From positions 42,940 through 106,939 of the forward strand of contig NZ_JAUYVM010000018.1 of NCBI RefSeq assembly GCF_030689305.1: DNA of 64,000 bases, in the 5' to 3' direction. The notes beneath the pieces were generated by a model. The model did not search any database and was not told the origin of the DNA. It saw only the letters and a program-made list of their open reading frames with translations. This document shows positions 43,806 through 53,491 of this stretch, piece by piece. A program made the translations under genes and the position numbers. The DNA comes from Vibrio penaeicida. Its GTDB lineage: Bacteria; Pseudomonadota; Gammaproteobacteria; Enterobacterales; Vibrionaceae. Every line of letters begins with the position of its first letter. Positions within the stretch are counted from its first letter, which is position 1.

Positions 43806-44561
43806 TCACAGTTTGAATACTTGATGGTCTTTAGCGAGAAAAAAAGAGGGTGAGAACACATCAGGGTTTTGCATTGCCCAAGTGTCTAGATCGTGGCTTA
43901 TGTGTACCAAGCCCAACCTTTTGATAGACAGTTGTTGTTGGATTGATTGAACCAGCAAGATGTCGTTGTGATTGCGTGGTGGGGAATCTGGCATGGGGGG
44001 ATGGTTGCAATCTATTAGCATGAGATCGATGGATTTACTTTCAAGGAATTCGCGTGTGCTTTTAGGAAGGCCAACCGTATCAGTTAGGTACGCAAGCCGT
44101 TTGTTTTCCCATTCAAAAACGTAGCCGAAGCAAGGTTTAGAATGCGTAAGAGGCACAGGCGTAATAGTGATGCCTTCCCAGTCAAAAGAAGTAAATGCTC
44201 TCAATGGTTGGAAACTCAACAGACCTGGGTGTTTGTAAAGGTCGTCGCAGCCAGCTTTGTCGGGGGGAGTAAAAACAGGTATCGATTTGCCTTTCCCCCA
44301 GCGCAGGTCAAATAGAGAGTGAACATGATCCATATGAAAGTGAGTCAGTAATATGGTATCAATCGCGCCTGAGGGAAACTGCTCAAGAAGTTGAGGGTAG
44401 TTGGCATCCAACAAGAGGTTTTTCCCATTGCGCTCAATGTATGCCGAGGTTTTACCTCGTCGGAATATTGGGTTTTCGATGGCCCTTTCACATGCAGCAC
44501 AGTCACAACCATAGGTTGGAACATGCCCTGCATTTCCGGTTCCTAATAACGTCAGTTGCAA
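43806..44561 (-). CDS. phnP: PhnP, phosphoribosyl 1,2-cyclic phosphate phosphodiesterase
   Basis: Last step of the C-P lyase pathway: opens the cyclic phosphate to ribose 1,5-bisphosphate. 251 residues, metallo-beta-lactamase fold with LLTHFHMDHVHSLFDLRW; the N-terminal structural zinc cysteines are in GCDCAACERA (about 19-28), as in E. coli PhnP. It overlaps phnN by 10 bases. Last gene of the operon. Confidence 0.95.
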   Translation of the reverse strand: MQLTLLGTGNAGHVPTYGCDCAACERAIENPIFRRGKTSAYIERNGKNLLLDANYPQLLEQFPSGAIDTILLTHFHMDHVHSLFDLRWGKGKSIPVFTPPDKAGCDDLYKHPGLLSFQPLRAFTSFDWEGITITPVPLTHSKPCFGYVFEWENKRLAYLTDTVGLPKSTREFLESKSIDLMLIDCNHPPMPDSPPRNHNDILLVQSIQQQLSIKRLGLVHISHDLDTWAMQNPDVFSPSFFLAKDHQVFKL

Positions 44562-45109
44562 GCTTGTACCTCCGGATTTAATTGCAGAATAAATTGCTCC
44601 ACACTCGATTCAAGTTTACCACTGTTGTCGATCACCATAGCATCGGATGGTTTGTTTCTTTGGTATTGCTTGGCTCGCTCAATACGAGCGACTATCTGTT
44701 CATGTGTCTCCCTTCCCCTTGCCATTAATCTCGACTGTAGACAATCAACATCCACTTGAATCCAAACTGGGGTTATTTGTTCTTTGAACAGCGCATGAGC
44801 TTGAGGGAAGTAAGCGCGCGATCCATTCAAAAGAACATGTTGTCCTTGGCTTAGCCACAGCTCGATTTCTTTTCCGATGCCATAACACAACCCGTTGGCT
44901 TCCCAATGCATGGAAAATAACCCTGAGGTGATGCGCTGGTGAAACTCTTCATGATTGAGTGCGATATGGTTTTCATTGCCACTGTCGGCGGGTCTCGTAA
45001 TGTATCTATGCGCTAATTGAATAGAGACGCGGCTGTCTTGCCGAATCGCCTGCATCACGCTGTCTTTTCCGCTTCCAGATGCCCCCATCACATAAAAGAG
45101 TTTCGCCAT
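44552..45109 (-). CDS. phnN: Ribose 1,5-bisphosphate phosphokinase PhnN
   Basis: Converts ribose 1,5-bisphosphate to PRPP, returning the sugar to nucleotide metabolism. 185 residues from the ATG at 45109, which has GGAGGGAAG upstream; the P-loop is GASGSGKDS at about 9-17, and the family resembles guanylate kinase. Between phnM and phnP; no phnO acetyltransferase gene intervenes, unlike in E. coli. Confidence 0.94.
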   Translation of the reverse strand: MAKLFYVMGASGSGKDSVMQAIRQDSRVSIQLAHRYITRPADSGNENHIALNHEEFHQRITSGLFSMHWEANGLCYGIGKEIELWLSQGQHVLLNGSRAYFPQAHALFKEQITPVWIQVDVDCLQSRLMARGRETHEQIVARIERAKQYQRNKPSDAMVIDNSGKLESSVEQFILQLNPEVQACN

Positions 45110-45146
45110 ATTATCTTCCCTCCACCCCAAAAAGTGCTTATCAAAT

Positions 45147-46283
45147 TTAATACACACATTGCCCGAGTCGCCAAGCGCGCTTGACGTAGGCTTGCCCCTC
45201 GACTTGCTTAACCAAAATTAAATCGGCGAGTAAGCCCTCTTTGATTTCTCCGCGGTCGTGAAGCCCAAGCGCTTGCGCTGGGTTGGATGTCGCCAATTTG
45301 ACTGCATTGGGTAAATCTAGTGTATTGTTTTCATCTTCAGCCAGTTTGAAAACGGCATCTAACAAGCTTAGGGGGAAATAATCAGAAGACAGCACATCCA
45401 ACACGCCCATACTTGCGAGTTCATGCGCTGCGACATTACCTGAATGTGAGCCGCCTCTAACGACATTGGGTGCGCCCATTAATACATGCAAACCCAACTC
45501 GTGCGAGCGTTTTGCCGCTTCAACCGTGGTAGGGAATTCTGCCAGTACCAATCCAAGTTCATGAGACTCTTCAACATGGGCGACAGTCGCATCATCATGA
45601 CTGGCAAGTGGAATACCACGTTGATGGCAAAGCTGTGAAATAGCTTTGCGATTGCGATCAGACCATTGCTGAGACAAGGTGCGTTGCTCTTGTTCGTAGG
45701 CTTGCATTTCCGCATCATTCAATCCGTATTTACCTTGATAATACTCGTAGTATTTTTCTAGGTTGATGAATTGGCGCTGACCGGGGGAGTGGTCCATTAG
45801 GGATACCATTTTAACTTGCGGTAAACCAAGGTAGCGCTCGACTAATCCATACGTAGAAGAATGGGGTAGTTCACAGCGAATATGCAGGAAATGCTGTGAG
45901 CGATTGACCCCGCGGCGTTCCGATTCAACCAGCGTGTCGATCATCTTGTCTAGGTAGTCTTGACGCGTACCGCCATCACGTACATCGCCCACCGCCACCG
46001 CATCCAGCACCGTGGTGATGCCCGAACCGATTAATTGCGCATCGTGCGCTGCCATGGCAGAAAATGGTGGCCAACTCACTTTTGGTCGAGGGGTGAAGTA
46101 TTTTTCAAGATTGTCGGTATGCAGTTCAATCAAGCCAGGCAGGAGCCAATCGCCTTGCCCATCAATGCAATTCGGGTCGCTGTCTTTGCCTTCAGAAATC
46201 GACACTATGGTGTGATTGTCGATCTCTATGGTTCCATACAAAATGGAATCGGGCAGAACCATATTAATGTTGGTGATTTTCAT
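45147..46283 (-). CDS. phnM: Alpha-D-ribose 1-methylphosphonate 5-triphosphate diphosphatase PhnM
   Basis: Removes pyrophosphate from the phosphonate-linked nucleotide product. 378 residues, exactly the E. coli length, from the ATG at 46283 (AAGGA eight bases upstream). Amidohydrolase fold; the metal site is seen in GLIELHTDNLEKY near residue 58 and in the later HDDATVAH. Confidence 0.95.
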   Translation of the reverse strand: MKITNINMVLPDSILYGTIEIDNHTIVSISEGKDSDPNCIDGQGDWLLPGLIELHTDNLEKYFTPRPKVSWPPFSAMAAHDAQLIGSGITTVLDAVAVGDVRDGGTRQDYLDKMIDTLVESERRGVNRSQHFLHIRCELPHSSTYGLVERYLGLPQVKMVSLMDHSPGQRQFINLEKYYEYYQGKYGLNDAEMQAYEQEQRTLSQQWSDRNRKAISQLCHQRGIPLASHDDATVAHVEESHELGLVLAEFPTTVEAAKRSHELGLHVLMGAPNVVRGGSHSGNVAAHELASMGVLDVLSSDYFPLSLLDAVFKLAEDENNTLDLPNAVKLATSNPAQALGLHDRGEIKEGLLADLILVKQVEGQAYVKRAWRLGQCVY

Positions 46284-46296
46284 TGCCGTCATCCTT

Positions 46297-47013
46297 CTAT
46301 TGCAATGTTGAGTTTGGGGTGGGTACGGTACGAGTCGTTGCTGTCTTAACATCAAAATATTTGTCCGCTACTTTCTGGCGAACATAGTCGTCGTGAAATA
46401 TTCCGACGATGGTTGCGCCTCGCGCTTTGGCTTCGAGAATCAGACTAATGACCACATCGCGATTTTTTTCATCCAAGGACGCAGTGGGCTCATCGAGCAG
46501 TAAAATGGGGGCATCGACAATAAAGCCACGCGCAATATTCACGCGTTGTTGCTCTCCGCCTGAAAACGTCGCGGGGGCGAGGTGCCAGAGCGTTTCGGGA
46601 ACATTCAAGCGCTGCAACATGGCGGCGGCTTTTTCCTCAGCAACGGCTTTGGGGATATCTCGCTCAAGCAAAGGCTGCATAACAACCTCGAGCGCGGAGA
46701 TACGTGGTATGACGCGTAAAAACTGACTGACCCAGCCAAGGGTGTTCTGACGCACTTGCAAAATTTTTCGTGGAGACGCCGACGCAATATCGACCCAATG
46801 GTTGTCGTTGTAGACCATAATCGAACCGCTATTGACCCTATAATTGGCGTATAGAGTGCGCAGCAGTGTCGATTTCCCAGAGCCAGACTCACCGTGAAGC
46901 ACTAAGCATTCACCTTGGTTCACTTCGAAGCTAACGGTATCCATGACAGGGAGCGTAATGCCTTGCTGATTATGGAGAACGAAGCTCTTACTGATGTTTT
47001 CAATTCTTAACAT
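46297..47013 (-). CDS. phnL: C-P lyase complex ABC-type protein PhnL
   Basis: 238 residues from the ATG at 47013 (AAGGA upstream). ABC ATPase: Walker A GESGSGKST, signature FSGGEQQRVNIARG, Walker B ILLLDEPTASLDE. PhnL acts with the C-P lyase core, not as a transporter. Confidence 0.94.
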   Translation of the reverse strand: MLRIENISKSFVLHNQQGITLPVMDTVSFEVNQGECLVLHGESGSGKSTLLRTLYANYRVNSGSIMVYNDNHWVDIASASPRKILQVRQNTLGWVSQFLRVIPRISALEVVMQPLLERDIPKAVAEEKAAAMLQRLNVPETLWHLAPATFSGGEQQRVNIARGFIVDAPILLLDEPTASLDEKNRDVVISLILEAKARGATIVGIFHDDYVRQKVADKYFDVKTATTRTVPTPNSTLQ

Positions 47014-47017
47014 GAGA

Positions 47018-47842
47018 TCATCCTTGCAATACGGAAGACACCAACAGTTGGGTGTACGGATGTTGGGGATCGTCGAGCACTTGATCGGTAATCCCCGTTT
47101 CAACAATGCGGCTCTCTTTCATCACAATAAGGCGATCCGCCAGTAGGCGAGCAACCGCTAAATCGTGAGTGACAATGATGACCGATAGCCCGAGGTTGGT
47201 GACGAGGTTACGTATCAAATCAAGCAAGCGAGCTTGAACCGATACATCAAGCCCACCGGTTGGTTCGTCCATAAACACCAGTTTTGGGTGTGTTACTAAG
47301 TTGCGAGCGATTTGCAGGCGTTGCTGCATACCGCCGGAAAACGTTATGGGACAGTCGTCAATGCGATCGAGTGGAATTTCAACATCTTGCAGCCACTTCT
47401 CGGCTTGTGAGCGAATTTGACCGTAATGCCTATCGCCAATGGCCATTAATCGTTCTCCGATGTTGCCACCCGCAGAAACACGGGGTCTAAGCCCATCCAT
47501 TGGGTGTTGATGCACCACGCCCCATTCAGTTCGAAGCAAGCGGCGACGCTCTCTATCCGGTTGTTCGTACAGTTCAATGGTTTGATTCCCATTGTTGTAA
47601 TCCACCGTGCCACTGTTTGGGCGTTCCCGACCGGACAGCACTCGTAACAAGGTGCTTTTACCTGAGCCAGATTCACCGACAATGCCCAACACTTCGCCCG
47701 GATACAGCTCTAGGTTGATGTTTTGGCAACCTTTATTGGGGGAGTACAGTTTGGACAACTCTGATACTGAAAGCAGAGGCGATTCATTATGAGTGGAGTC
47801 GAGCGCTGGCGTTGGCGACACTTTTTCCGCAAGGTTTAACAT
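47018..47842 (-). CDS. phnK: C-P lyase complex ABC-type protein PhnK
   Basis: 274 residues from the ATG at 47842 (GGAG eight bases upstream), which overlaps the phnJ stop. ABC ATPase with GESGSGKST, FSGGMQQRLQIARN and VFMDEPTGGLDVS. PhnK binds the PhnJ subunit of the core complex. The N-terminus is some 20 residues longer than in E. coli PhnK. Confidence 0.94.
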   Translation of the reverse strand: MLNLAEKVSPTPALDSTHNESPLLSVSELSKLYSPNKGCQNINLELYPGEVLGIVGESGSGKSTLLRVLSGRERPNSGTVDYNNGNQTIELYEQPDRERRRLLRTEWGVVHQHPMDGLRPRVSAGGNIGERLMAIGDRHYGQIRSQAEKWLQDVEIPLDRIDDCPITFSGGMQQRLQIARNLVTHPKLVFMDEPTGGLDVSVQARLLDLIRNLVTNLGLSVIIVTHDLAVARLLADRLIVMKESRIVETGITDQVLDDPQHPYTQLLVSSVLQG

Positions 47843-48717
47843 GACAATTTCTCCAGCTGTTTGGCGCAATAATCCGTATCTGAACAGACGAACATCCGCC
47901 CCCCTTTGTCGTCGGTGACGACTTCATCCAAAAAGGTATGTGTTGATCCGCAGATGGCGCATGGCTCTTCCCAGCGTTGAACCTCGAATGGGTGATCATC
48001 AAAATCGAGGCTTTTCACATCGGTGAATGGGGGAATAGCGTAAATGCGCTTTTCTCTACCTGCCCCAAACAGTTGGAGGGCAGGCATGCGGTCCATTTTG
48101 GGGTTGTCGAATTTCGGTATTGGGGAAGGGTCCATAATGTAGCGTTGGTTCACCATCACAGGGTACGCATAAGAGGTCGAGATATGCCCATAACGTGCGA
48201 TGTCTTCATATAACTTCACGTGCATGATCCCGTATTCACTCAAAGCGTGCATTTTTCGAGTTTCCGTTTCTCTTGGCTCAAGAAAGCGCAAGGGTTCGGG
48301 AATCGGCACTTGGTATACCAGAATTTGCCCGTCTGTCAGCGGTGTTTCTGGGATGCGATGACGTGTTTGAATGATGCTGGCCTGCTCGGTTTCTTCTGTC
48401 GTATCTGCATCGGCCACTTTTTCGAAAAATTGACGAATAGAGACCGCATTGGTGGTTTCGTCTGCACCTTGGTCAATCACCTTGAGCGTGTCTTGTTGCC
48501 CAATAATAGAGGCGGTGATTTGAATACCACCCGTTCCCCAGCCATAAGGCATTGGCATTTCCCTTCCGCCAAAAGGCACTTGGTATCCAGGAATCGCCAC
48601 CGCTTTTAGAATCGCTCGGCGGATCATCCGCTTGGTTTGTTCATCTAAGAAGCCGTAGTTGTATCCCTGAATCGCTTGGTTTTCTTGCGTGTTGATGTGC
48701 TTACTTAAGCTGTTCAT
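47836..48717 (-). CDS. phnJ: C-P lyase catalytic subunit PhnJ (radical SAM)
   Basis: Breaks the carbon-phosphorus bond. 293 residues from ATG 48717, with GGAG seven bases upstream. The unusual cluster motif is intact: C-A-I-C, 21 residues, then C, and five residues later a fourth cysteine (CSDTDYC), matching the iron-sulfur ligands and catalytic cysteine of E. coli PhnJ. Overlaps phnI by 17 bases. Confidence 0.96.
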   Translation of the reverse strand: MNSLSKHINTQENQAIQGYNYGFLDEQTKRMIRRAILKAVAIPGYQVPFGGREMPMPYGWGTGGIQITASIIGQQDTLKVIDQGADETTNAVSIRQFFEKVADADTTEETEQASIIQTRHRIPETPLTDGQILVYQVPIPEPLRFLEPRETETRKMHALSEYGIMHVKLYEDIARYGHISTSYAYPVMVNQRYIMDPSPIPKFDNPKMDRMPALQLFGAGREKRIYAIPPFTDVKSLDFDDHPFEVQRWEEPCAICGSTHTFLDEVVTDDKGGRMFVCSDTDYCAKQLEKLSC

Positions 48718-49819
48718 GGTCTGGCTCCTCTTTATGTACATGGCGTTGTTCGTGCTCTTTTTGAAGCTTGCGAATCAGTTCCAATTCCGACTGAAAATCG
48801 ACGTAGTGGGGGAGTTTTAGGTGGGATACAAACCCTGCCGCTTCGACGTTATCACCGTGAGACAACACAAATTCCTGATCTTGCGCGGGCCCTTGAACGG
48901 GTTCATCCAATTCTTCCGCTTGGAGGGCTCTGTCAACTAATGCCATAGACATGGCTTTTCGCTCAGCCGCGCCAAAGGCAACACCATAACCACGGGTAAA
49001 TTGAGGCTTGATGGTTTTAGAACCTGAGAAGCCGTTGATCATTTGGCATTCTGTGAGCTCGATATCCCCAATATCTATCTCAAACCCCAACTCTTCAGGG
49101 CAGAGAGAAACCGTGACGTTTCCAGTGCGAATTTCAGCCGCAAACGGGTGATTACGACCGTAGCCTCGCTGGGTGGAATACCCCATTGACAGAAGGAAAC
49201 CTTCATCGCTGCGCATGAGCTGCTGTAGCCGAGCACTTCGCGTCGCAGGGTATGTTGGTGGATGCAACGTAATATCTTCTGCGGTATCACCCTCATCGAC
49301 TTCCTTTGCTGCGAGCCCTTGGTTTTCCAATATCGTCATCACCTGAGGGCAGGCTTCCAATACCGTTGTATCACGTGTTGTATTGCCTTGCTGTTCAGGC
49401 TTTGTTGGAGCTCTTCCCTCCGCTAATAATGAGAAATCAAGCAGGCGATGGGTGTAGTCCAATGTGGGACCAAGTACCTGACCGCCGGGTAAGTCTTTAA
49501 AGGTCGCGGATATGCGGCGCTCTATCTCCATGGCACTGGTGTCTAACGGCTCACTAGTGGCAAAGCGAGAGAGGGTGGTTCGGTAAGCTCGTAGCAGAAA
49601 GATGGCTTCAATCATGTCACCACTGGCTTGCTTAAAGGCCAGTGCGGCGAGTTCTGTGTCGTAAATCCCGCCTTCTGTCATTACTCTATCTACCGCGCCG
49701 CTGAGCTGGCCTGCGATTTGGCTGGTATGGATTTCACTGCCAGTGCCGCGGCGTTTTTGGTCTTGGAGCTGGTGGGCTGCTTTAATGGCTTTTTCTCCGC
49801 CTTTTACTGCAACGTACAT
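48701..49819 (-). CDS. phnI: C-P lyase core subunit PhnI
   Basis: 372 residues, starting MYVAVKGGEKAIKAAHQL. Nucleosidase-like component that, with PhnG, PhnH and PhnL, couples phosphonate to the ribose of ATP. Overlaps phnH by 16 bases. Confidence 0.96.
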   Translation of the reverse strand: MYVAVKGGEKAIKAAHQLQDQKRRGTGSEIHTSQIAGQLSGAVDRVMTEGGIYDTELAALAFKQASGDMIEAIFLLRAYRTTLSRFATSEPLDTSAMEIERRISATFKDLPGGQVLGPTLDYTHRLLDFSLLAEGRAPTKPEQQGNTTRDTTVLEACPQVMTILENQGLAAKEVDEGDTAEDITLHPPTYPATRSARLQQLMRSDEGFLLSMGYSTQRGYGRNHPFAAEIRTGNVTVSLCPEELGFEIDIGDIELTECQMINGFSGSKTIKPQFTRGYGVAFGAAERKAMSMALVDRALQAEELDEPVQGPAQDQEFVLSHGDNVEAAGFVSHLKLPHYVDFQSELELIRKLQKEHEQRHVHKEEPDHEQLK

Positions 49820-50421
49820 GATGAATCCTCCTTGTTAGCCAGCGCGATGAGCGTGGTACGTGGGAGAGCCATTAATTGGTTTTCGCACGTGAGCAAGACA
49901 TCAATCCCTAAAGGTTGAGATTTGTTGATGACCATTATCTGGTTAAGTAGTGACTGATGAATGCCGTCAACATTGATCAATGCTTTACCGTCAATACCCG
50001 GACCGCTGAGTTCTAATCCAACCCCTTTCGATAGGCTATTAACTTGAATAATCAACGTGGTGCTGGTTTCGGGGTACTCTGCGTTCCCCCAGCAGAATTC
50101 GTTGATGTCGGCATTTTGGTCACCACCCAGAAGCGCAAAGCTCGCTTTGTCTTGGCGTGTGGCTAATGGCGTATTGGCGTGAAATTGTAGATTTTGTGTG
50201 AGTTCAGAATCGGTTTTAAATGCTTCACTTAACCAAACCGGTGTCGTGCTATCGGTCAGAGCCAGCAATATTTGAGTGGTGGCAGCATTGGTCTGCCCAA
50301 ACGACAATTCAGAGGACATCGATTGCAGGGAGCTTGGCATCGACATGGCGTTCAGGATGAAGCGAAATACATTCTGCGCATCGTGAATCGGATCGTTAAA
50401 ACCTTGTTTTACGAATTTCAT
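49804..50421 (-). CDS. phnH: C-P lyase core subunit PhnH
   Basis: 205 residues, starting MKFVKQGFNDPIHDAQNVF; a PLP-transferase-like fold without the cofactor, required for the PhnGHIJ core. Coupled to phnG by a four-base overlap. Confidence 0.95.
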   Translation of the reverse strand: MKFVKQGFNDPIHDAQNVFRFILNAMSMPSSLQSMSSELSFGQTNAATTQILLALTDSTTPVWLSEAFKTDSELTQNLQFHANTPLATRQDKASFALLGGDQNADINEFCWGNAEYPETSTTLIIQVNSLSKGVGLELSGPGIDGKALINVDGIHQSLLNQIMVINKSQPLGIDVLLTCENQLMALPRTTLIALANKEDSSCTLQ

Positions 50422-50873
50422 TCGTCCTCTCCTCTCACCATAGTGAAAAATTCCACCTTGCTAGTGGCGACCTGTTCGCGTCTTGCTTGTGTTTGCTCTT
50501 GCATGGTGGCCATCAAAGGTTCTATCACTTGCTGCATTAGGGGGGCGCAATAGGTTGAGGTTTGCATGAGAGCATCGATCAATGCCGCAAGGAGTACATG
50601 ATCTTTGTTGCGTCCTTTTATGTAGCTGTAGCCCATTTCACCTTCAGGCAATTTAATGACACTGCGCGTGACGGTCATATCACCAATATTGAATGGGTTA
50701 CCTGTGCCGCCCATACGCGACTGGACCTGAATGAGCCCCGTTTCTGGTTGGCGTATCACCTGATAATGTGGAGACAAATTTAACGGCTCCCACAGGTTTT
50801 TTAGGTGCAAGAAGTCGGTCCGAGCGAGAACGGACATCCAGCCCTGTCGCTCTGACTTAGTTGTTGTGACCAT
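50418..50873 (-). CDS. phnG: C-P lyase core subunit PhnG
   Basis: 151 residues, with the conserved RQGWMSVLARTDFLHL near the N-terminus and ALIDALMQ in the second half. Forms the inner part of the PhnGHIJ complex. GGAG precedes the ATG and overlaps the end of phnF. Confidence 0.94.
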   Translation of the reverse strand: MVTTTKSERQGWMSVLARTDFLHLKNLWEPLNLSPHYQVIRQPETGLIQVQSRMGGTGNPFNIGDMTVTRSVIKLPEGEMGYSYIKGRNKDHVLLAALIDALMQTSTYCAPLMQQVIEPLMATMQEQTQARREQVATSKVEFFTMVRGEDE

Positions 50874-50875
50874 GG

Positions 50876-51571
50876 TTAATGCTCCAATACGATTTCAATC
50901 ATGTCCGAGCGGGTGTAGGAGCAAGAATATTCCATGACCTGGTTGGTCTGGCTTGCCACGTTTACCGTTCGGAAAATAATGAGCGGAATGTTCTCCGATA
51001 ACTTCAGTTGTTTGCGTTCTTGCCGGTTAGGCATTCGTGAACGCAGCTTGGTGGACTGTCGGGTCAGATCTGTATCGAGTTGCTGGTGAATATACTGATG
51101 AAGGGAACCGCTCTCGAAATGTTGCAGTGGTCCCCACCATTCTGTGTTTGGCAAAAAATGTTCAATCAAACTGCATGGCAAACCGTCAATGACTCTGAGT
51201 GTGGTGAGCTTGATGACTTGTGCGTTCAGCTTGATGTTTAGAACCTTGGCTAGATGCTCACTAGCGGAAATCAACTGGCGGCTTAGCACCTCACACCTTG
51301 GCATATAGCCTTGCTTGGTGAGGTTGTGCGTAAAATGTGCGCCTTGATTGAGTGGATACGCATAAGGCTGACGTATGACCTGATTGCCTCTGCCTTGTTG
51401 TCTCTCTATCAACCCACAAAACACCAATTCATCTATGGCACGTCTTACGGTGTGACGATTAACGTCAAATCGGTCTGCCAGTCGAGATTCCGAGGGTAAA
51501 AATTCCCCAACTTTGAACTGGCTTTGTACTTCCTGTTCGAGTTGTTTGGCGATGTCCATATACAGTTGCAT
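50876..51571 (-). CDS. phnF: GntR/HutC-family regulator PhnF
   Basis: 231 residues: N-terminal winged helix (about 5-70, with FLPSESRLADRFDVNRHTVRRA) and a UTRA effector domain (about 90-230). Start ATG at 51571 with GGAAG upstream; a GTG three bases earlier is in frame. A 12-bp palindromic operator lies 18 bases upstream of the start, and two more lie before phnC, so it probably controls the operon and itself. Confidence 0.92.
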   Translation of the reverse strand: MQLYMDIAKQLEQEVQSQFKVGEFLPSESRLADRFDVNRHTVRRAIDELVFCGLIERQQGRGNQVIRQPYAYPLNQGAHFTHNLTKQGYMPRCEVLSRQLISASEHLAKVLNIKLNAQVIKLTTLRVIDGLPCSLIEHFLPNTEWWGPLQHFESGSLHQYIHQQLDTDLTRQSTKLRSRMPNRQERKQLKLSENIPLIIFRTVNVASQTNQVMEYSCSYTRSDMIEIVLEH

Positions 51572-51588
51572 CACATTCTTCCATTCAA

Positions 51589-51600
51589 TTGTCTAGACAA
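51589..51600. promoter_or_regulatory. PhnF-type operator before phnF
   Basis: Perfect 12-bp palindrome TTGTCTAGACAA in the 44-bp gap between phnE and phnF. The same core, TGTCTAGA, occurs twice upstream of phnC. GntR/HutC regulators of this type bind such palindromes. Confidence 0.75.
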
Positions 51601-51615
51601 GTTCAGGCAAATTTT

Positions 51616-52428
51616 TTAAATGTAGGCTTTGCGAATATGTTGCGATGCAAAGTCTATTAAGCTGACGGTTACAATGATGACCAGCATGATGGCGGCGGTT
51701 TGTTGGAACTGAAAACCACGAATGGCTTCCCACAACAATACCCCTATACCACCAGCACCCACCATGCCCACCACGGTTGCGGAACGAACATTGGATTCAA
51801 ATCGGTAAAGTGTGAAAGAAATCCAAAGTGGCAACACTTGGGGGATGACACCGTAAATCACCTCTTCCAATTTGTTGGCTCCGGTCGCGCGAACGCCTTC
51901 GACGGGGCCTAGGTCTATTGCTTCTACGGCTTCTGAAAACAGTTTCGCCAATACCCCAGTTGTGTGGATGAACAGTGCCAGTACGCCAGCAAAGGGTCCT
52001 AAGCCAACAGCCACCACAAACAGCATGGCAAACACCATTTCATTGATGGCACGTGCGGTATCCATTAGGCGGCGAGTAGGTTGATAGACCCACATTGGTA
52101 CGATGTTGTCTGCGCACATAAGCCCCAGTGGTATTGACACAAGAACCGAAAGCACTGTGCCCCAAATGGCAATTTGAATCGTGATTAGGGTTTCTTCTAC
52201 ATAGAGTTCCCAATAAGTGAAATCAGGCGGGAAGAAATCACTCGCCAATTCCACCATGTTGTCGGAATCCGTCACCAGTTGAACGGGGTTCATTTCTGCA
52301 CCTTGCCATGCCCAGGCAAGTATCACTGCGAACAGAATTAGCATCGCAAGCTGCTTAAGTTTTTGGCTCCAATGCAGGTTGCTTTGAAGGGTGTCCACAG
52401 AAAGGTTGGTGTTCATATCAATTCTCAT
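51616..52428 (-). CDS. phnE: Phosphonate ABC transporter permease PhnE
   Basis: 270 residues with about six membrane helices and the EAA loop (ATGANKLEEVIYGVIPQVLP). A single permease gene, so a homodimer. Start is ambiguous: ATG 52428 or 52416; the second has a weak GAG upstream. Confidence 0.93.
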   Translation of the reverse strand: MRIDMNTNLSVDTLQSNLHWSQKLKQLAMLILFAVILAWAWQGAEMNPVQLVTDSDNMVELASDFFPPDFTYWELYVEETLITIQIAIWGTVLSVLVSIPLGLMCADNIVPMWVYQPTRRLMDTARAINEMVFAMLFVVAVGLGPFAGVLALFIHTTGVLAKLFSEAVEAIDLGPVEGVRATGANKLEEVIYGVIPQVLPLWISFTLYRFESNVRSATVVGMVGAGGIGVLLWEAIRGFQFQQTAAIMLVIIVTVSLIDFASQHIRKAYI

Positions 52429-52441
52429 ATGATGGTTTCAA

Positions 52442-52464
52442 TAGGGTGAGGGATCCCCACCCTA
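52442..52464 (-). other. Hairpin between phnD and phnE
   Basis: 7-bp stem TAGGGTG / CACCCTA, with a further GG/CC step after one bulged A and loop GATC. No T-run follows. Likely a transcript-stabilising or attenuating hairpin between the binding-protein gene and the permease gene. Confidence 0.6.
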
Positions 52465-52480
52465 ATCAGGCTAGAACGTG

Positions 52481-53476
52481 TTATTCCATTGCCTCAAGGG
52501 CTGCCATTTGGCGATTCAACGCGGCAAGTTCAGATTGAACGTTGCTGACCTTTGTGAGCTCAGACTCGTCAAGCTTCTTATCGGTAGAGAACTTATTCAG
52601 TTTCTTAAACAGTGCTAGCTGACGGATTGGGAGTAGCTGTAAGTCGGAAGAGGCTTTGAATGGTGCCCAATCAAGCTCTTTCAAAATGGCGACTTCTTTT
52701 GCATTTCCCGTTTTTCCATACGTCATGAAAAAGTCGTACACCGCTGTTTTTGTTTCTTCAGGTAGGTTCTTGCGCCATACGATAGGATCGGCTGGAATCA
52801 GCGGGGACTTCCAAATGATTTTGATGTTTTTGAATTTATCGGGGTTGTTGTTGGCGAAACGACGAAGGCTTTCTGTGTTGTTGGTGGCGACGTCTACTTG
52901 TTTGTTGGCAACGGCAAATAAGTTTACTTCGTGGCTCGAATTCAACGTGCGTTTGAATTCATTCGGCTGTACGTTGTTTTTCGCAAACACATAGTAAGAC
53001 GGAACCAAGAAGCCCGATGTTGAATTTGGATCGCCGTTACCAAATGCTAGGTTTGAGCGGTCTTTCAACATGTCTTCAACGGAGTTGATAGGGTTGTCTT
53101 TGTGCGTAATCAGCAAGCTCCAATACCCCGGGTTGCCTTCGACATCGACTGTTTGAGCAAAAATCTCACCGCCTGCGCGGTCGACCGCTTCCATTGCCGA
53201 CTTGTTGCCATACCAAGCGATATCTACTTTATCAAAACGCATGCCTTGGATGATGCCTGCGTAATCGGGTGCAAAATACGCTTTCACTTTCACGCCCAGC
53301 TTTTCGCTCATGTCATCCAAAAAAGGCGTCCATGACGTTTTTAGATTCTGTTGCGATTCGGTTGAAATAACGCCGAAGTTCAGCGTTTTTAATGGTGCTT
53401 CTTCTGCCCATGCTGGGGCGAGCGTTGCTGCTGCCATTGCAATGGCAACTGAGATCTTACGGATTGCACGTAACAT
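52481..53476 (-). CDS. phnD: Phosphonate-binding periplasmic protein PhnD
   Basis: 331 residues, signal peptide cleaved after Ala24 (APAWA). Conserved stretch GVISTESQQNLKTSW, PDYAGIIQGMRFDKVDIAWYG, and the ligand-site FGNGDPNSTSGFLVPS. Binds phosphonates such as 2-aminoethylphosphonate in E. coli. Confidence 0.95.
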   Translation of the reverse strand: MLRAIRKISVAIAMAAATLAPAWAEEAPLKTLNFGVISTESQQNLKTSWTPFLDDMSEKLGVKVKAYFAPDYAGIIQGMRFDKVDIAWYGNKSAMEAVDRAGGEIFAQTVDVEGNPGYWSLLITHKDNPINSVEDMLKDRSNLAFGNGDPNSTSGFLVPSYYVFAKNNVQPNEFKRTLNSSHEVNLFAVANKQVDVATNNTESLRRFANNNPDKFKNIKIIWKSPLIPADPIVWRKNLPEETKTAVYDFFMTYGKTGNAKEVAILKELDWAPFKASSDLQLLPIRQLALFKKLNKFSTDKKLDESELTKVSNVQSELAALNRQMAALEAME

Positions 53477-53491
53477 TGTTCAGATTCCTTT

